Of a stretch of 64,000 bases of DNA, positions 1 through 11,025 are shown piece after piece. The notes below the pieces were generated by a model. It worked only from the letters and a program-made list of their open reading frames with translations, did not search any database and was not told the origin of the DNA. The stretch covers positions 21,912,011 through 21,976,010 of the forward strand of contig CM046297.1 of NCBI GenBank assembly GCA_025267735.1, read 5' to 3'. Origin of the DNA: Mactra quadrangularis (lineage: Eukaryota; Mollusca; Bivalvia; Venerida; Mactridae). Within the stretch, counting starts at the first letter, position 1; every line of letters starts with the position of its first letter. The position numbers and the translations under genes were made by a program.

Positions 1-107
1 TAAAATACGAGCGGATAAACAAAACGACCGAGTGAAAGAAATCGACAGCAAAATGTTTCAAGAATTCAAAAACAGATCACCCGGAGAAGTAAAAACATAT
101 TAGAAAA

Positions 108-266
108 ATGGTGGAAATCAAAAACAGTTGCTGGAGATGTAATGGTACATCTCCCATAAAGATGCCAAGATTAGAACACTATAAGTGCCACAACACATTA
201 GACAAGCTAGAAATTTCCCCCATTTTTAAAGCCCTCGTCAAAGCCCATCTTATGTCAGAGATTTAA
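108..266 (+). other. Short open frame at the left edge, possible tail of an upstream gene or element
   Basis: An open frame from ATG 108 to TAA 264-266 encodes about 52 residues. It begins MVEIKNSCWRCNG and has a CxxC near the start and an HYKCH further on, which could be a degenerate zinc-binding arrangement. A second short frame runs from the window edge to a stop at about 103. I do not recognise either. They could be the last exon of an upstream gene or a transposon relic broken by a frameshift. The reading is protein-like but short. Confidence 0.2.
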
Positions 267-828
267 GATAACTAATGTATATATTACGTATCCAGCTCTT
301 AATTCTCTATCTAATTAATTATTATTATTATTATGACATTTGTCTTATTAGTGCACCTACTGTGAAAGTATTTATCTGTGATGTATATATGTATAAACTT
401 AACTTATAACAAGGACCACAATGGAAATAAGGATTAAATTCCTTTTTTGTGCCATCCCTATATTTCAATGCATTAGATACATGTCAAGTTATGAAGTATA
501 GTGGCTCGACGTTGTTTGAAAATCAAAAGAAGGTCATATGCCATTATCCTTGTTATTATTACATTTAGACTATACAAAGACTACTGCGATTGATTACGGT
601 CACAATACGGAGAGCTACCTATCAGTACGGGTAGCGACGGATTAATCCGTGGCTCTCCCGTGATCGTCTTCCGTGAATATGTGACTGGGTTAAAGGGAGG
701 TAACTTTCAATATTTCACGGAAAGAGTACGGTGTAGTTGAGATTTATACCAACCGTTGTCAATAAAACATTTTTGTTAATATTTATCATGTTTTTAAAGT
801 TTTTCTGAATTATTTCTATTAATAAAAC
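267..828 (+). promoter_or_regulatory. Upstream region of the tubulin gene with small palindromes
   Basis: No coding sequence is seen. The stretch 600-725 is less AT-rich than its surroundings. It holds a perfect 14-bp palindrome ACGGATTAATCCGT (637-650), flanked by inverted GGAGAGC and GCTCTCC, and a separate inverted pair TTCCGTGAATAT (669-680) and ATATTTCACGGAA (710-722). It lies about 110-230 bp before the tubulin start codon, so it is the likely promoter/5' UTR zone. That role is inferred from position only. Confidence 0.3.
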
Positions 829-3800
829 ATGTCAACTGTATTTATTCAGGTAGGACAATGTGGGAATCAAGTCGGTCACGCATTTTGGCGCAAAGTGGTT
901 AAGGATGATGAAATTACAAAAAGGTTTGATACTCGGATAAATAAAATTTCGGATAAACTTTCTCCTCCTGTACCAATTACGGCACTGGCCCGAAATTAGC
1001 GACTTGTCAGATTTGATTCAGGCTAAAATTTAATTCAGGCTAATAAATGTTACTTATTTCATACAGTCAAGCTTGTTGACAAGTTTTCTGTACCTGTTTT
1101 ATTGTACTTTACAGGCAGTGGCTAGAATTAAGGTATAATTAAATTCAATATAAATCAATAAAATTATCATTGAGTCAAGTTTTTGTGGTGATTATAGGTG
1201 ACTATAATATATTATAGTCATGATTCTATGATTTTGAATCATGTAGAACTGTTGTCAGTCTCTGATGAAAGTATGTGCCAAGTTTTCTAGAGGTAAAGCT
1301 TTTCCAGGAATGATAAGTGAATTGATTGACAACCTTTACGATGTGTTGCTGTGGTGTTAAACCCATCGCCCAAAAATATAATACCCTTTTATTAGGTTTT
1401 ATGTTGTTTTTTTTTTCTGTAAAAACAGTATATCCAAATGTTGTTGTTATAAATTTGATATTTCATAAACTTTCAGTCATAGTTTCATTCATGCAGATGG
1501 AAAACTCCGAGCTGTAGTAGTTGATAGTGAACCGAAAGTTGTACGAAAAATAACAAAAAATCTTCCATTCAGGTTTGTTCTTGTATATTTATCTGCAAGA
1601 CCCTGTGACCACTGCTGGCATAATTTTTTTTGGAGGGAGAGTTCTGTGGTCAGTTGAGGCATGGGTGAGATGACTTGACGCTTTCAACTGTCCTGGCACA
1701 TGCAATGATTTCTTCTAGCATGTTTCAGTTGTGAATTGTTTTACAAAAAATGAGTTTTTAGCTCTACTTTATGAAGTAAATGGAAAGCTCTCCTACTCCC
1801 CCTAGGATCTGCATCCATATTTCTGATTTATGTTTTTGTGCAGTAAAATATTTTTTACTATAACTTTTTTATTTCTTAAGGTATGAACTTTAAACTGTTA
1901 ATTTATGTTCCTTATTATAAACTACGTCTTATGGGACAAGGTTCATAACTCCAAATACAATATTTTCAAAATTATCTCCCCTTAAACTTAGAATATTCTT
2001 CAAAAAGATTTCTTTTTACTGCAACTGTTTTTTTTCTTTAGATATCAACTTCAAACTTCGAATATATGTTAAGAAAATCCTACTAGACTTTGGGTACAAG
2101 AATGAAGGTCTTCAGTGTACCCTTGTTTATACTGCGAAAGAGGGTTTACATTAATGTCACATCAAATAAGGAACAAAATGTTTAAAAGGGGCTTATCAAG
2201 GTTTGGAAGCCAGAAACTAATCAGTTGGGTTCTCCACAAAAAATCTTACAATAAAAATCATTATAAGTCAATTAAAGAAACATTAATAATACCGTCATGT
2301 TTGGTCAATCAATTCCAAATGTTATTGAATTATGTAGAATATTGTTTATCTTTTAGATATCATTTCATAGTAATTTATTTTTACTGTTATTATCCTTTTG
2401 ACTTTGAAATGCAAAATTTAGGGAGTTGACTCATGATAATTTTTTTGTAAGACTTTTTTTTGAAAAGGTGCTCTGGTTAGTACTTAAAATAAACTTGTAT
2501 TTGTTGTTTAAAGTAAACATTTATCATTTCAGAGAGGAATCTATTGTGACAGGCAAACGTGGTCGGGGAACTAACTGGGCCCTTGGTTAGTATTGTAACT
2601 TTTTAATTTATATTGGACTCTTATGTTTTCTGAATTGACTAATTATAAAATTCAGCACTGAAAAGATTCTACTATTAAAACTTGTCCGACATAATACATA
2701 AAGAACACTTCTCATTAAATCAACATTAAAGTCATTCTATTGATGATATTTGGGTTTTGTCAACTTGTTTCAGCTAATATTAAACATTTGGTTTGGGAAA
2801 GTTATGTTTTATTGATCATAGTATTACCTGGCAACCAATTTTAATAATTAATGTTCAGCCCTTCAAAATGCTCAGCAATGTTTGTGTGTTTGTTTGTTTT
2901 TGTTGGGTTCAATGCCGTATCAACACTTTGTATAGGTCATATAACGGCGGTCAGTCAACCTACTCACTCCTCCTGGAAAGGCTAAGTCTCTGGATTTAAC
3001 TGTTTACCAACTACTAAGCGTGTACTTTCGTCAGTGACTGACAACTGCCCTACATAATTAAGAATCATTGGTAGGAAGGAGAATGGCCATAAAAATAATT
3101 TCATAACCAAGCTCCTCGAAAGTATGCCCTGCCCGGGAATCGGATCCATGACCCCTCGATCAGTAGATTTGCGTGTTACCAACTGAGCTTGCCATGCGGC
3201 TGCTCAGCAATGTACATAGAGAATGGTCCTAGAATTTATTTCAGGACCTAACTCCACTCAAATAAGCCCCTACCAGGAATCAGAGCCATGACCCCTTGAT
3301 CAATAGACTTACTTGCAAAAGCCTAATCTAGCTTGGTGGGCCTCTCAGTAATAGATTTGCATCAATCGGTAAATGATGTTTTTTGTGTTTGTTCAGTTTA
3401 ATGCCCATACAACCCATTGTATAGGCCATATAACGGTGGTCAGTCAACCTACTCACACCTCCTGGAAAGACTTAATTTCTAGTGAAGCTGTTCACCATCT
3501 ACTCGGTGCATACTTTTGTCAGTGACTGTCAGCTGCCCCTACATGATTAAAAATCATTGTATGGATGGAGAATGGCTGTAAAAATGATTTAATGGTGAAG
3601 CTCCACAAAAGTGGGCACAGCCCAGGAATCAAACCCATGACACTTTGGTCAGTAGACTTGGGTGCTACAAACCACAGGCGATCTTCGTCTGTGGCTCTTA
3701 GAAAGGTACACAACTCTGTCGGACAAAAATCACCTCAACTTATAAAAGTCATCAAGTTCATCTCTCTCTATATATATGTATAAGAGCCACAGACAAAGAT

Positions 3801-6800
3801 CGCCTGTGCTACCAACTGAGCTAGCTGGGCAGTTTATAAAGGATGTAAAACAATAATGGTATTGTGATATTATTCAGGTTACTATGGTATTGTGATATTA
3901 TTCAGGTTACTATGGTATTGTGATATTATTCAGGTTACTATGGTATTGTGATATTATTCAGGTTACTATGGTAATGTTATATTATTCAGGTTACTATGGT
4001 ATTGTGATATTATTCAGGTTACTATGGTAATGTGATATTATTCAGGTTACTATGGTATTGTGATATTATTCAGGTTACTATGGTATTGTGATATTATTCA
4101 GGTTACTATGGTATTGTGATATTATTCAGGTTACTATGGTAATGTTATATTATTCAGGTTACTATGGTATTGTGATATTATTCAGGTTACTATGGTATTG
4201 TGATATTATTCAGGTTACTATGGTAATGTTATATTATTCAGGTTACTATGGTATTGTGATATTATTCAGGTTACTATGGTAATGTGATATTATTCAGGTT
4301 ACTATGGTTTAAAGAGATCAGGAGATGATCATTTATTAGAAGACACTCTAGAGGCTGTACGTAAAGAAGTAGAAAGGTTTGGTTAAAATTTATTTATTTA
4401 ATTAACTTTACTTTTAATTATTGTATACAATACAGACACAAAGGAATTAAACTTAGTTTTCCTCGTGTTGCTTATATATTAATACTGGGTTTAACGGCGT
4501 GTCATCTTGCTTTGGTTATTTATGGCATCCAGTGCGGATTAAATTCTGCTTCCTTATACATGTTCAGCCAACTTTACATACAATCTTATACCATAATTCC
4601 TGATCACTGAAATCACCCTCAGGCAGGAGATCCCTCACAGTACCCATTTACACCTGGGTGGAGTGGAACAATTGTAGGTTAATTTCTTGTTTGAGAGAAT
4701 TAGCAGTACTGCAAGTGGGTATTGATTCCTAAGCGCGTGCCCTGCCATTGGACCACTGCTCCTATGTATGCGTCACTGACAATTAAATGAAATTTAAGAA
4801 TACTTATAAATAGACCATGGTTCTATATTTATTTTATTTTTTCAGGTGTGACTGTTTTAATGGTATTATATTATTACACAGTTTAAGTGGAGGTACAGGT
4901 TCAGGATTTGGTTCCCGACTTGCTGAGACATTACATAATATTTATCCTATACATTATATATTGTCCTGTGTCTTTGCTCCACATGCTAGTGGGGAAAGTC
5001 CTTTACAACATTACAACTCTCTTCTGTCATTATCAACTCTACAAAGGTAAAACTTGGTTGGGTTTGATGCTATATTGTCAATAGTTTACATGTTTGTAAC
5101 AATGTTTATTGCTTATACAAATGTATTGGTAAAACCACTCTGTCTTGTCCTATGATTTTTTTATAATTATACTAATTTATTTTAGCTCAATTGTGAAACA
5201 AGTTACTACAACTTAGATTTATCCCTTTCAAGTCTGCTGTCTGATCCTCAATGATGATTTATCCAATATTTTAACTGATCACCCATGCTCGAGCCTTGTT
5301 CTATAAAATAGTTAAACATGTTTGTTTTTATTACTTTCAGAAATGTAGATTGTATAATAATAACACATAATGATGATGTATTAAACAGAGTTCAGAGAAG
5401 AAAGGGACAAGAGAATGTTTCATTTACACAGTTAAATGATGCTATAGCTAGCCATTTATGTGGTTTATTTCTACCGACGGATTCATTGAAAACAAAAAGG
5501 TATACAGTAGAACCTCAGAAAACCGAACCCTCTTCGGACTGAATAAAATGTTTGGTTTTCTGAGGTTTCGGAATTCTGAGGATTTCAGTTTTATATACAT
5601 TATATTTGGCTGGTCTACCATGATGTTATAATACATGTACACTCTATATTTGTACTGCTGGTTGTTTTTACCTTAGTTTTCATATTTGTGATAAATTGAG
5701 ATACAAACATACTTCTTGTGGTCAATATGAATATTGTTAAGAATATTTCAAGAAACTAGCTCAAGTTTCATAAGTGAGTACAGTTCTGTAAGCAACTCAT
5801 AATACAATCTTAAGAAAATATAGTCTACTGTTTAAAGTGTCAAGGCTGAACAATAAAGGTTGTTATATTGCTCTGATGACCTATATTTTGATTTCGGCAA
5901 CTTGTTACATGTACTGTTAGTTAACAATTGGCTCAGGCAAGTGAAATACTTAGTTGTTTGTTTGACCAGGCAACCTGCTTTAATAATTATGGTCAAGCCC
6001 TTAGTATATAATTTTATTTCTGATAATACTTTGGTTGCGGACGATTAATTTAGATAATTACATGTATAAGTAATTTTAATACCAACATCTGCGGCTACCC
6101 CACTTTTGAAATTATGAATTATGAAATTCTACTTGGTGAAATAGAAATTGTTATTAAACTAGAATTATTATACACTGCCCTCCATGAGGAACTTTTGTTT
6201 TTTTTCTTTTTGTTGGGTTTAATGCTGTAGCAACACATTGTATAGGTCATTTAACGGCGATCAAAGTACTCATCCTGCTGGAAAGGCTAAATCTCTGGAT
6301 TTAGCTGTTAACCAACTACTAAGTGCATACGTTTGTCAGTTACTGACAACTGCCCTACATAATTAAGAATAATTGGTTGAAGGGAGAATGGCCCTGGAAA
6401 TTATTTCCTGACCAAGCTGGGAATCGAACCTACAACCCCTCGATCAGTAGACTTGCATGCTACCAACTTAGCTAACCGGATGGCTTTAACAAACTTTTGG
6501 ATGGCAGTGCATCTTACCGTAATATGAAAGAGTTAAATAAAATAATGTAAAGAAAAAATGAAAATAGTTACTTACATGAAGATTTTTAAAAATGATGTAC
6601 TTATATATTTCAGTTTATACAGTATAGGTATGGAACCATGGGAAATGGTGAGAACTATAAGTCCAATGCCAAACTTAAAATTTGTACAAATTGCTCAATA
6701 TATGAATAGGTATGTAATGAAAAGATCTTAGTTTACTTTAGAGATTATTTACTGTTGTCATTGATTTATCACAAAATAAACTGGCTTTACAGGCATAGGA

Positions 6801-9800
6801 ATTAAATCATGCATGCTTCAGCATGATTTTATGAGCTTATCAAACTAGTGAATAGCCCCTCTTGTGTGGATATCTTTGTCATGAAATGTTCACCTCACAC
6901 AATATTTTGTGTGGTAAGGGAAGTAACTCTAGTTTGTATATTTTTTTTGTAATCTTTTATTGCATTAGGAAATCCCTTGCCATTCACTATGAATAACCTC
7001 GGATATATTTAGAAGCCATTTTAAAACTACCTTTGTGTCACATGTCTAAACAGAATCATTTAACCGGTGACAAAGTAAACAAATCCACAATCTTTTAAGC
7101 AATGATTAATGTTTCGGTTTAGTGCACAAATTTGAAATACTCATTGCAATGATGACGCTGAACAATATATAGTCACCTATATAAAATGCAAACCTGTTTT
7201 TACTGAAGCCTTGTGTGTTTACGACATGGACTATTTTGCATAACTGGTACACACCTTGCATGTGCTTTGCCTTGTGTATGTAGCACAAAGCCTATATTTT
7301 TAGTTAACTCCCCCAATGAATCCTTCTGAGGTTATTCATTCAATGAATGGTTGTGGTGTTTTGAATGCTTCTTTTGTTCAGCCATATTATAAATAGTTTA
7401 CCTCTTTATTGTTTCATTGTTGCTATTTCTTGTTTTATATTTCAGTAAGATGAGCTGGTCAGATTTATTAAGTAAACTTTCAGCTAACTGGAGAAAATAT
7501 GACAGTTCTGGTCAACCTGTATCCTTTCATTTATTAATAACCCTAGGGCCAGTTCCGCAAGATGAGCTCTTTGTATCGCTACCTAGTGATTTCCTACTGA
7601 ACTGTCCGCTCCGTTTGAGCATATTAAATCGCTGCTTTTTTAATATGGCTGCCCCCTGTGGGAATGTGTTTCTTTTTCAAGAATACTAACTTACTTTTTT
7701 TTAATGCATCTATCTCGTCAAAGCAATTAAATAGAATTATCATGGTGATAATCGATTTGAATTTTTTCATTTGTTACAATTGTGAACTGTTTGTTTGAGA
7801 AAATCCTCATCTTGGATTGGCTAGCTTGAAGCTAAATCTTTCTGTAGATATCTAATACTACAAAAAATCACTTTCAAAACTGCTAAGTAGTGATCCCCAA
7901 ACAGAACAGGCCCTTACAATTTTTTTGTACTTTTATTGCTTTGTTTTATTAACCTGTCAAAGCTTAAATAATTACAGAGTCATTGAATGTATTATGTACA
8001 TTTTTAAAACTACAGTATACTAAAACAATCTGCATTTTCTTGATTTTTAATATTTACCAGTAACAGTTGACATGAAAAGTCATTGACTTAGACCTGTGAC
8101 TAAATGGATCTATTGATATTCCAAATTGCAAATCAATATGGGATTGTCTGTCAAGAATCCGTGATACATCAATATTGCGTTTTCCGATGTCAGCCCTATT
8201 AATTTATTTTTATTTTTAAACTTAACTCTTACAGTATAATAGCATAGGAACAATATGTGTTGCTAGGGGTGATACAACTAACTCATTTCCTCTTCATATG
8301 TCAACATTAGAATCAAAATTAACTCAGAGTTTTCATTGTGTTGATTGGAATCCATTTCCTGTTGATTTCTGGCATGGTAAGTATAATAAACATATTTTTA
8401 TATCTATGTTAAACTAGTACATGTAATTGCATTTTATAGTCTAAGTTCCATTTTTTTTGTTGGGTTAAATGCTGTAGCAACACATTGTATAGGCTATCAC
8501 CATGGTCAGTCCATCTACTCACTATTACTGGAAAGACTAAATCACTGGGATTAGTTGTTAACCTACTACTAGGCACATACTTCCATCAGTGACTGACTAC
8601 TGCCCTAATTGATTTAGAATCAGTGGTAGAAGGGATAATGGCCATAGAAATTTTTTCATTACCAAGCTCAACAAAAGTATGCCCCATCCTGGAATTGAAC
8701 CTACAACTCCACAATCAGTAAAAATTGTTCGCTTTTGACTGCGCTAGCTGGGGGGGGGGCAGTTTCATTCTTATGCACATTCATCAACTATTCAGGTATT
8801 ATCCTTGGTAGCTATCTATCAATCTCCCTGTGGAGTCTTTTACTCTTTTTAGTGTAGTTGACACATTGGCCCAATGGAATTGTACCACCCTTGCAGGTAC
8901 CTATTTTCACCTAGGTGGAGTAAAGCAATTGCATGTTAATTTCTTGCTCAAGAAAATTAGCAGTGCCTCTGATGGGGTTTGAATTTCAGTTCAGACCATG
9001 GACTTTTATCAAGTAACATTCACATGACTTCAAAAATATTTAAAACTGTGCAAAACATCATGCATTTAATTTGTGCAATTCATTTAAGTTCTACTTTAAT
9101 TTTTAATGAAGACCTCATTGACGCAGGGATGGATCCAGAATTTTTTTTCTAAGGAGCTCAAACTTTATTCAGGGATGGTCCAAACTATTGAACCACAACC
9201 ACATTATACACTGTTTACAGAATAATATTGATAATAAAAATACTGCATAACCATTAGATCTATGTTAATGAGCGAAGCAAGCCTGAGAAAATTTGCTTCA
9301 TGCAACATTGCACTTAAAATTGGCTTACAGGTTAAAAAAATACACTCATGGATGGATTCATTTTAGAACATTGAGAGAGGTCTGTTGCTATGCGATGTGA
9401 TTTAAAAATTGTTAAAGCAAAGGTAGTGTAAGCACTGTAAATTTTATACACATATTCTGCTTCTTTTGTAGCCAAGTCTAATGCCTGTGGTTCAAGAAAT
9501 TCTGCCAGTCTTACTGTAGCTACAAACTGTTCATCAGTTATACAGTATCTAAGTACTGTATTAGATAGATCAAAGGTGATGTATAATGCTGGAGCTTATT
9601 TACATTGGTACTGGAGACATGGTGCTGACAAGGTAGAGTATAATATTGCAATTACTATGTCAATTTAGGTTATTTTATGGCATCCAGCACACCTAACCTA
9701 GCTTTCCTGGACCATTGTCTATAACCAGTACTCACCTACCCTTCCACAAGGGCCATTTATTGTCAAATCCCTATGAAACTTTATACAATGATAACATACC

Positions 9801-10662
9801 ATGTGATAAACAGAATTAGAAAGTAACCACAACTCTATACCTGACTTTATTGTGGATTATTTTCCTTTGTAATTTTAGCGTTAAAGTTTTTAAATCGGGC
9901 TTTAATGTGGTTTCCACATTACATTTCTTGTTATTAATTTTTGAACAATAATACTAAGTCTTACCAACCAATACATACAAGACCTGATAACTGATCACTC
10001 CATTGGGGACACTGCTCATTTCCCATGAAATACATGATACATATTGATACATTCACTGCAGTACTATACAGACCATTTATATTGTCATAAACTCATGTAT
10101 ATTTGTCATGAAAGAAATGCAACTATAGGGCTATTTCGTCAAGGGGGTGTAATTTTATGATATTTTCTAGGGCTGTCACGATAAGCCAGAAGCATATCGT
10201 GATATATTGCAATACGCTGGGATTGTATTGCGATACCTACCACGATATATTGTGGGCTTTTAGATTAGCTGTATTTAACAGAAACATTGCAAATCTTACA
10301 TGCAGCTTCTGATAGAATCTAGCCTATTTAAGCATATACTGTCATTTAGGACTGTGATGTGCCCCAATCGGTTGAATTCTTAGAACTTAAAGTTATATGG
10401 AATGAATAATGGAAAAATTGACGTTTCGCTACTTTTTTCGTGAAGGTAAGAATTTTCCAATGAAAAAAGAATATCACAAAATACTGGTATGTTAAAATTG
10501 TAGGGTGGTACGTATTGCTGCAGCTGGGTATTTCAATGTACCGGTATACCGGTATATCGTATTAGACCTAATATTTTCCATACTTTTTTTCAGGTGGACT
10601 TTGAACAATCATTTGAAACATTACAGACTGTTGTCACTGATTACAAAGCTGTGGTTAAATGA
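829..10662 (+). CDS. Zeta/delta-class tubulin (probably zeta-tubulin), 11 exons recovered
   Basis: This encodes a GTP-binding tubulin of the centriole-associated zeta/delta group; zeta-tubulin is known from basal feet of multiciliated cells. Exons read from GT-AG sites: 829-923, 1497-1572, 2533-2585, 4298-4376, 4846-5046, 5341-5499, 6614-6709, 7446-7518, 8235-8376, 9472-9632, 10594-10662 (TGA). All junction phases agree except 923/1497, so one small exon in 924-1496 is missing. The N-terminus is MSTVFIQVGQCGNQVG. Exon 2 gives LRAVVVDSEPKV and exon 3 gives RGRGTNWALG. Exon 5 carries the tubulin GTPase signature SGGTGSGFG. The last exon gives FEQSFETLQTVVTDY, the usual C-terminal helix pattern. 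There is no acidic glutamylated tail. About 400 residues were recovered, shorter than alpha, beta or delta tubulins. Delta-tubulin is the main alternative, because the two classes are close. Introns are full of SINEs and MITEs. Confidence 0.9.
2228..2474 (+). mobile_element. Diverged MITE copy in tubulin intron 2
   Basis: The segment is collinear with the better-preserved MITE at 47808-48051. Both share cacaaaaaatcttac near the left end, a middle block containing gaattatgtagaatattgt, and a right end of the form gtaaga followed by T-runs and gaaaaggtgc. A short open frame across it (2115-2429) is accidental. Confidence 0.6.
2901..3200 (-). mobile_element. SINE family A, full-length, minus orientation
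   Basis: Read on the minus strand it has a tRNA-like head (ctcagttggtaac, then a B-box-like region). A body follows with cagttgtcagtcactgac, then the tail gacctatacaaagtgttga. The tail and body are shared with the copies at 51659, 36588, 6211 and 8458. It lies in tubulin intron 3. Confidence 0.8.
3205..3350 (-). mobile_element. SINE family A, partial copy
   Basis: A second, truncated family A copy directly abuts the preceding one. It retains the 'accaggaatcagagccatga' head region and the 'gaccccttgatcaatagact' anticodon region, but lacks the 3' tail. Same orientation as its neighbour. Confidence 0.6.
3388..3834 (-). mobile_element. SINE family A interrupted by a MITE
   Basis: Family A copy on the minus strand with tail, body and tRNA-like head. 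The head is split by the 136-bp element at 3673-3808. The two head halves rejoin across the insertion to give the usual gctaccaactgagctagc. Confidence 0.8.
3673..3808. mobile_element. 136-bp MITE with 28-bp inverted repeats and 8-bp target duplication
   Basis: The ends start CACAGGCGATCTTCGTCTGT on the left and, inverted, CACAGGCGATCTTTGTCTGT on the right. They continue to GGCTCTTA, giving 28 bp with one mismatch. Flanks CTACAAAC (3665-3672) and CTACCAAC (3809-3816) are an 8-bp target duplication with one difference. An 8-bp duplication fits hAT-like elements. The element has no coding capacity. Confidence 0.85.
3861..4307 (+). repeat. 28-bp minisatellite duplicating a splice acceptor and exon start
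   Basis: The unit ggttactatggtattgtgat plus attattca (28 bp) occurs exactly every 28 bp from 3877 to 4297, 16 occurrences in all. The last occurrence is the real boundary of tubulin exon 4 (acceptor AG 4296-4297, exon from 4298). Every unit therefore holds attattcag followed by GTTACTATGG, which is the acceptor plus the first ten exon bases. Units vary at a few positions (gtattg or gtaatg; tgtgat or tgttat). The array grew from the intron-exon junction into the intron. Confidence 0.97.
4590..4770 (+). repeat. Dispersed repeat family C
   Basis: This shares ctcacagtacccatttacac, cacctgggtggag and aatttcttgtttgagagaat with 8845-9000, 47530-47665 and 57965-58130. It is a short interspersed repeat of unknown class in tubulin intron 4. 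A fragment of SINE tail material precedes it at 4485-4580. Confidence 0.6.
5503..5575. mobile_element. Pogo/Tigger-like terminal fragment
   Basis: It begins TACAGTAGAACCTCAGAAAA three bases after the tubulin exon 6 donor and continues into an inverted CCGAAC / GTTTGGTTTTCTGAGGT pair. The CAGTAGAACCTC end is typical of pogo-type Tc1/mariner elements, which insert at TA. I could not find a matching right end, so it is called a fragment. Confidence 0.45.
6211..6485 (-). mobile_element. SINE family A
   Basis: Minus-strand copy with tail acacattgtataggtcattt, body with cagttactgacaactgccc and tRNA-like head ending in agctaaccgg. It lies in tubulin intron 6. Confidence 0.8.
8458..8750 (-). mobile_element. 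SINE family A
   Basis: Minus-strand copy in tubulin intron 9. It has the shared tail (gtagcaacacattgtatagg), the body with catcagtgactgactactgc and a degraded tRNA-like head, followed by a G-run at about 8750-8758. Confidence 0.75.
8845..9000 (+). repeat. Dispersed repeat family C
   Basis: This contains ttttcacctaggtggagtaa and aatttcttgctcaagaaaat, matching the copies at 4590, 47530 and 57965. It lies in tubulin intron 9. Confidence 0.6.
9664..9935. repeat. SINE B fragment joined to dispersed repeat D
   Basis: The stretch 9664-9765 is a minus-strand fragment of SINE family B (tttcctggaccattgtctat, cacctacccttccacaag). It runs directly into family D at about 9760-9935 (gaaactttatacaatgataa, ccacaactctatacctgact). 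Family D also occurs at 16553, 33865 and, inverted, at 60690. Confidence 0.6.
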
Positions 10663-10733
10663 GATGATTACCTTATGCTTTAAGTTGATGATATAGAACC
10701 AGTTTTCTAATTAACTTTGAGAACCCAGGTCCA

Positions 10734-11025
10734 CAGTGCAGTTGGTAGGGCACCTGGATTTCGAATCTAGTGTCCCGAAGGAGGTACGGGTTCAAATCCT
10801 ACCCAGGGAGGTTATACCCTTTCATGAAATTTTGACAATAATGTCAATTTTTCTCCATTAATAAGGTATATGGAGAAGTTTACGGCCTAGAGGAAGGGTG
10901 AGAAATGGTTACAGACAAGAGTCCAGGAAAGCTCATTTAGGTGCGCTGGATGCTGTTATATGACCTATACAATGTGTTAATACAGGGTTAAATCCCACAA
11001 AATTAATAAATAAATAAATAAACGT
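10734..11025 (+). mobile_element. SINE family B, full-length
   Basis: The tRNA-like head has an anticodon-loop-like tttcgaa inside ctggatttcgaatctag, which would be tRNA-Arg(TCG)-like, and a B box ggttcaaatcc. The body contains aatttttctccattaataag. The 3' tail gacctatacaatgtgtta ends in (aata)n. The tail is nearly the same as that of SINE family A. It begins about 70 bp after the tubulin stop codon. Confidence 0.85.

Noticed and set aside
1115..1132. Microexon GCAGTGGCTAGAATTAAG as the missing tubulin exon
   Set aside because: Good splice sites, but 18 nt leaves phase 2 where phase 1 is needed.
2115..2429. 104-codon frame in tubulin intron 2
   Set aside because: It overlaps a diverged MITE and has no family resemblance.
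4088..4282. 64-codon open frame MILFRLLWYCDIIQVTMV...
   Set aside because: It lies wholly inside the 28-bp minisatellite; openness comes from the repeat.
3877..4297. CRISPR-like regular repeat (28 bp)
   Set aside because: Units are contiguous with no spacers, and the array sits in an animal gene.
7417..7689. 90-codon frame as a separate gene
   Set aside because: Its first part is tubulin exon 8 (7446-7518); the rest is intron read-through.
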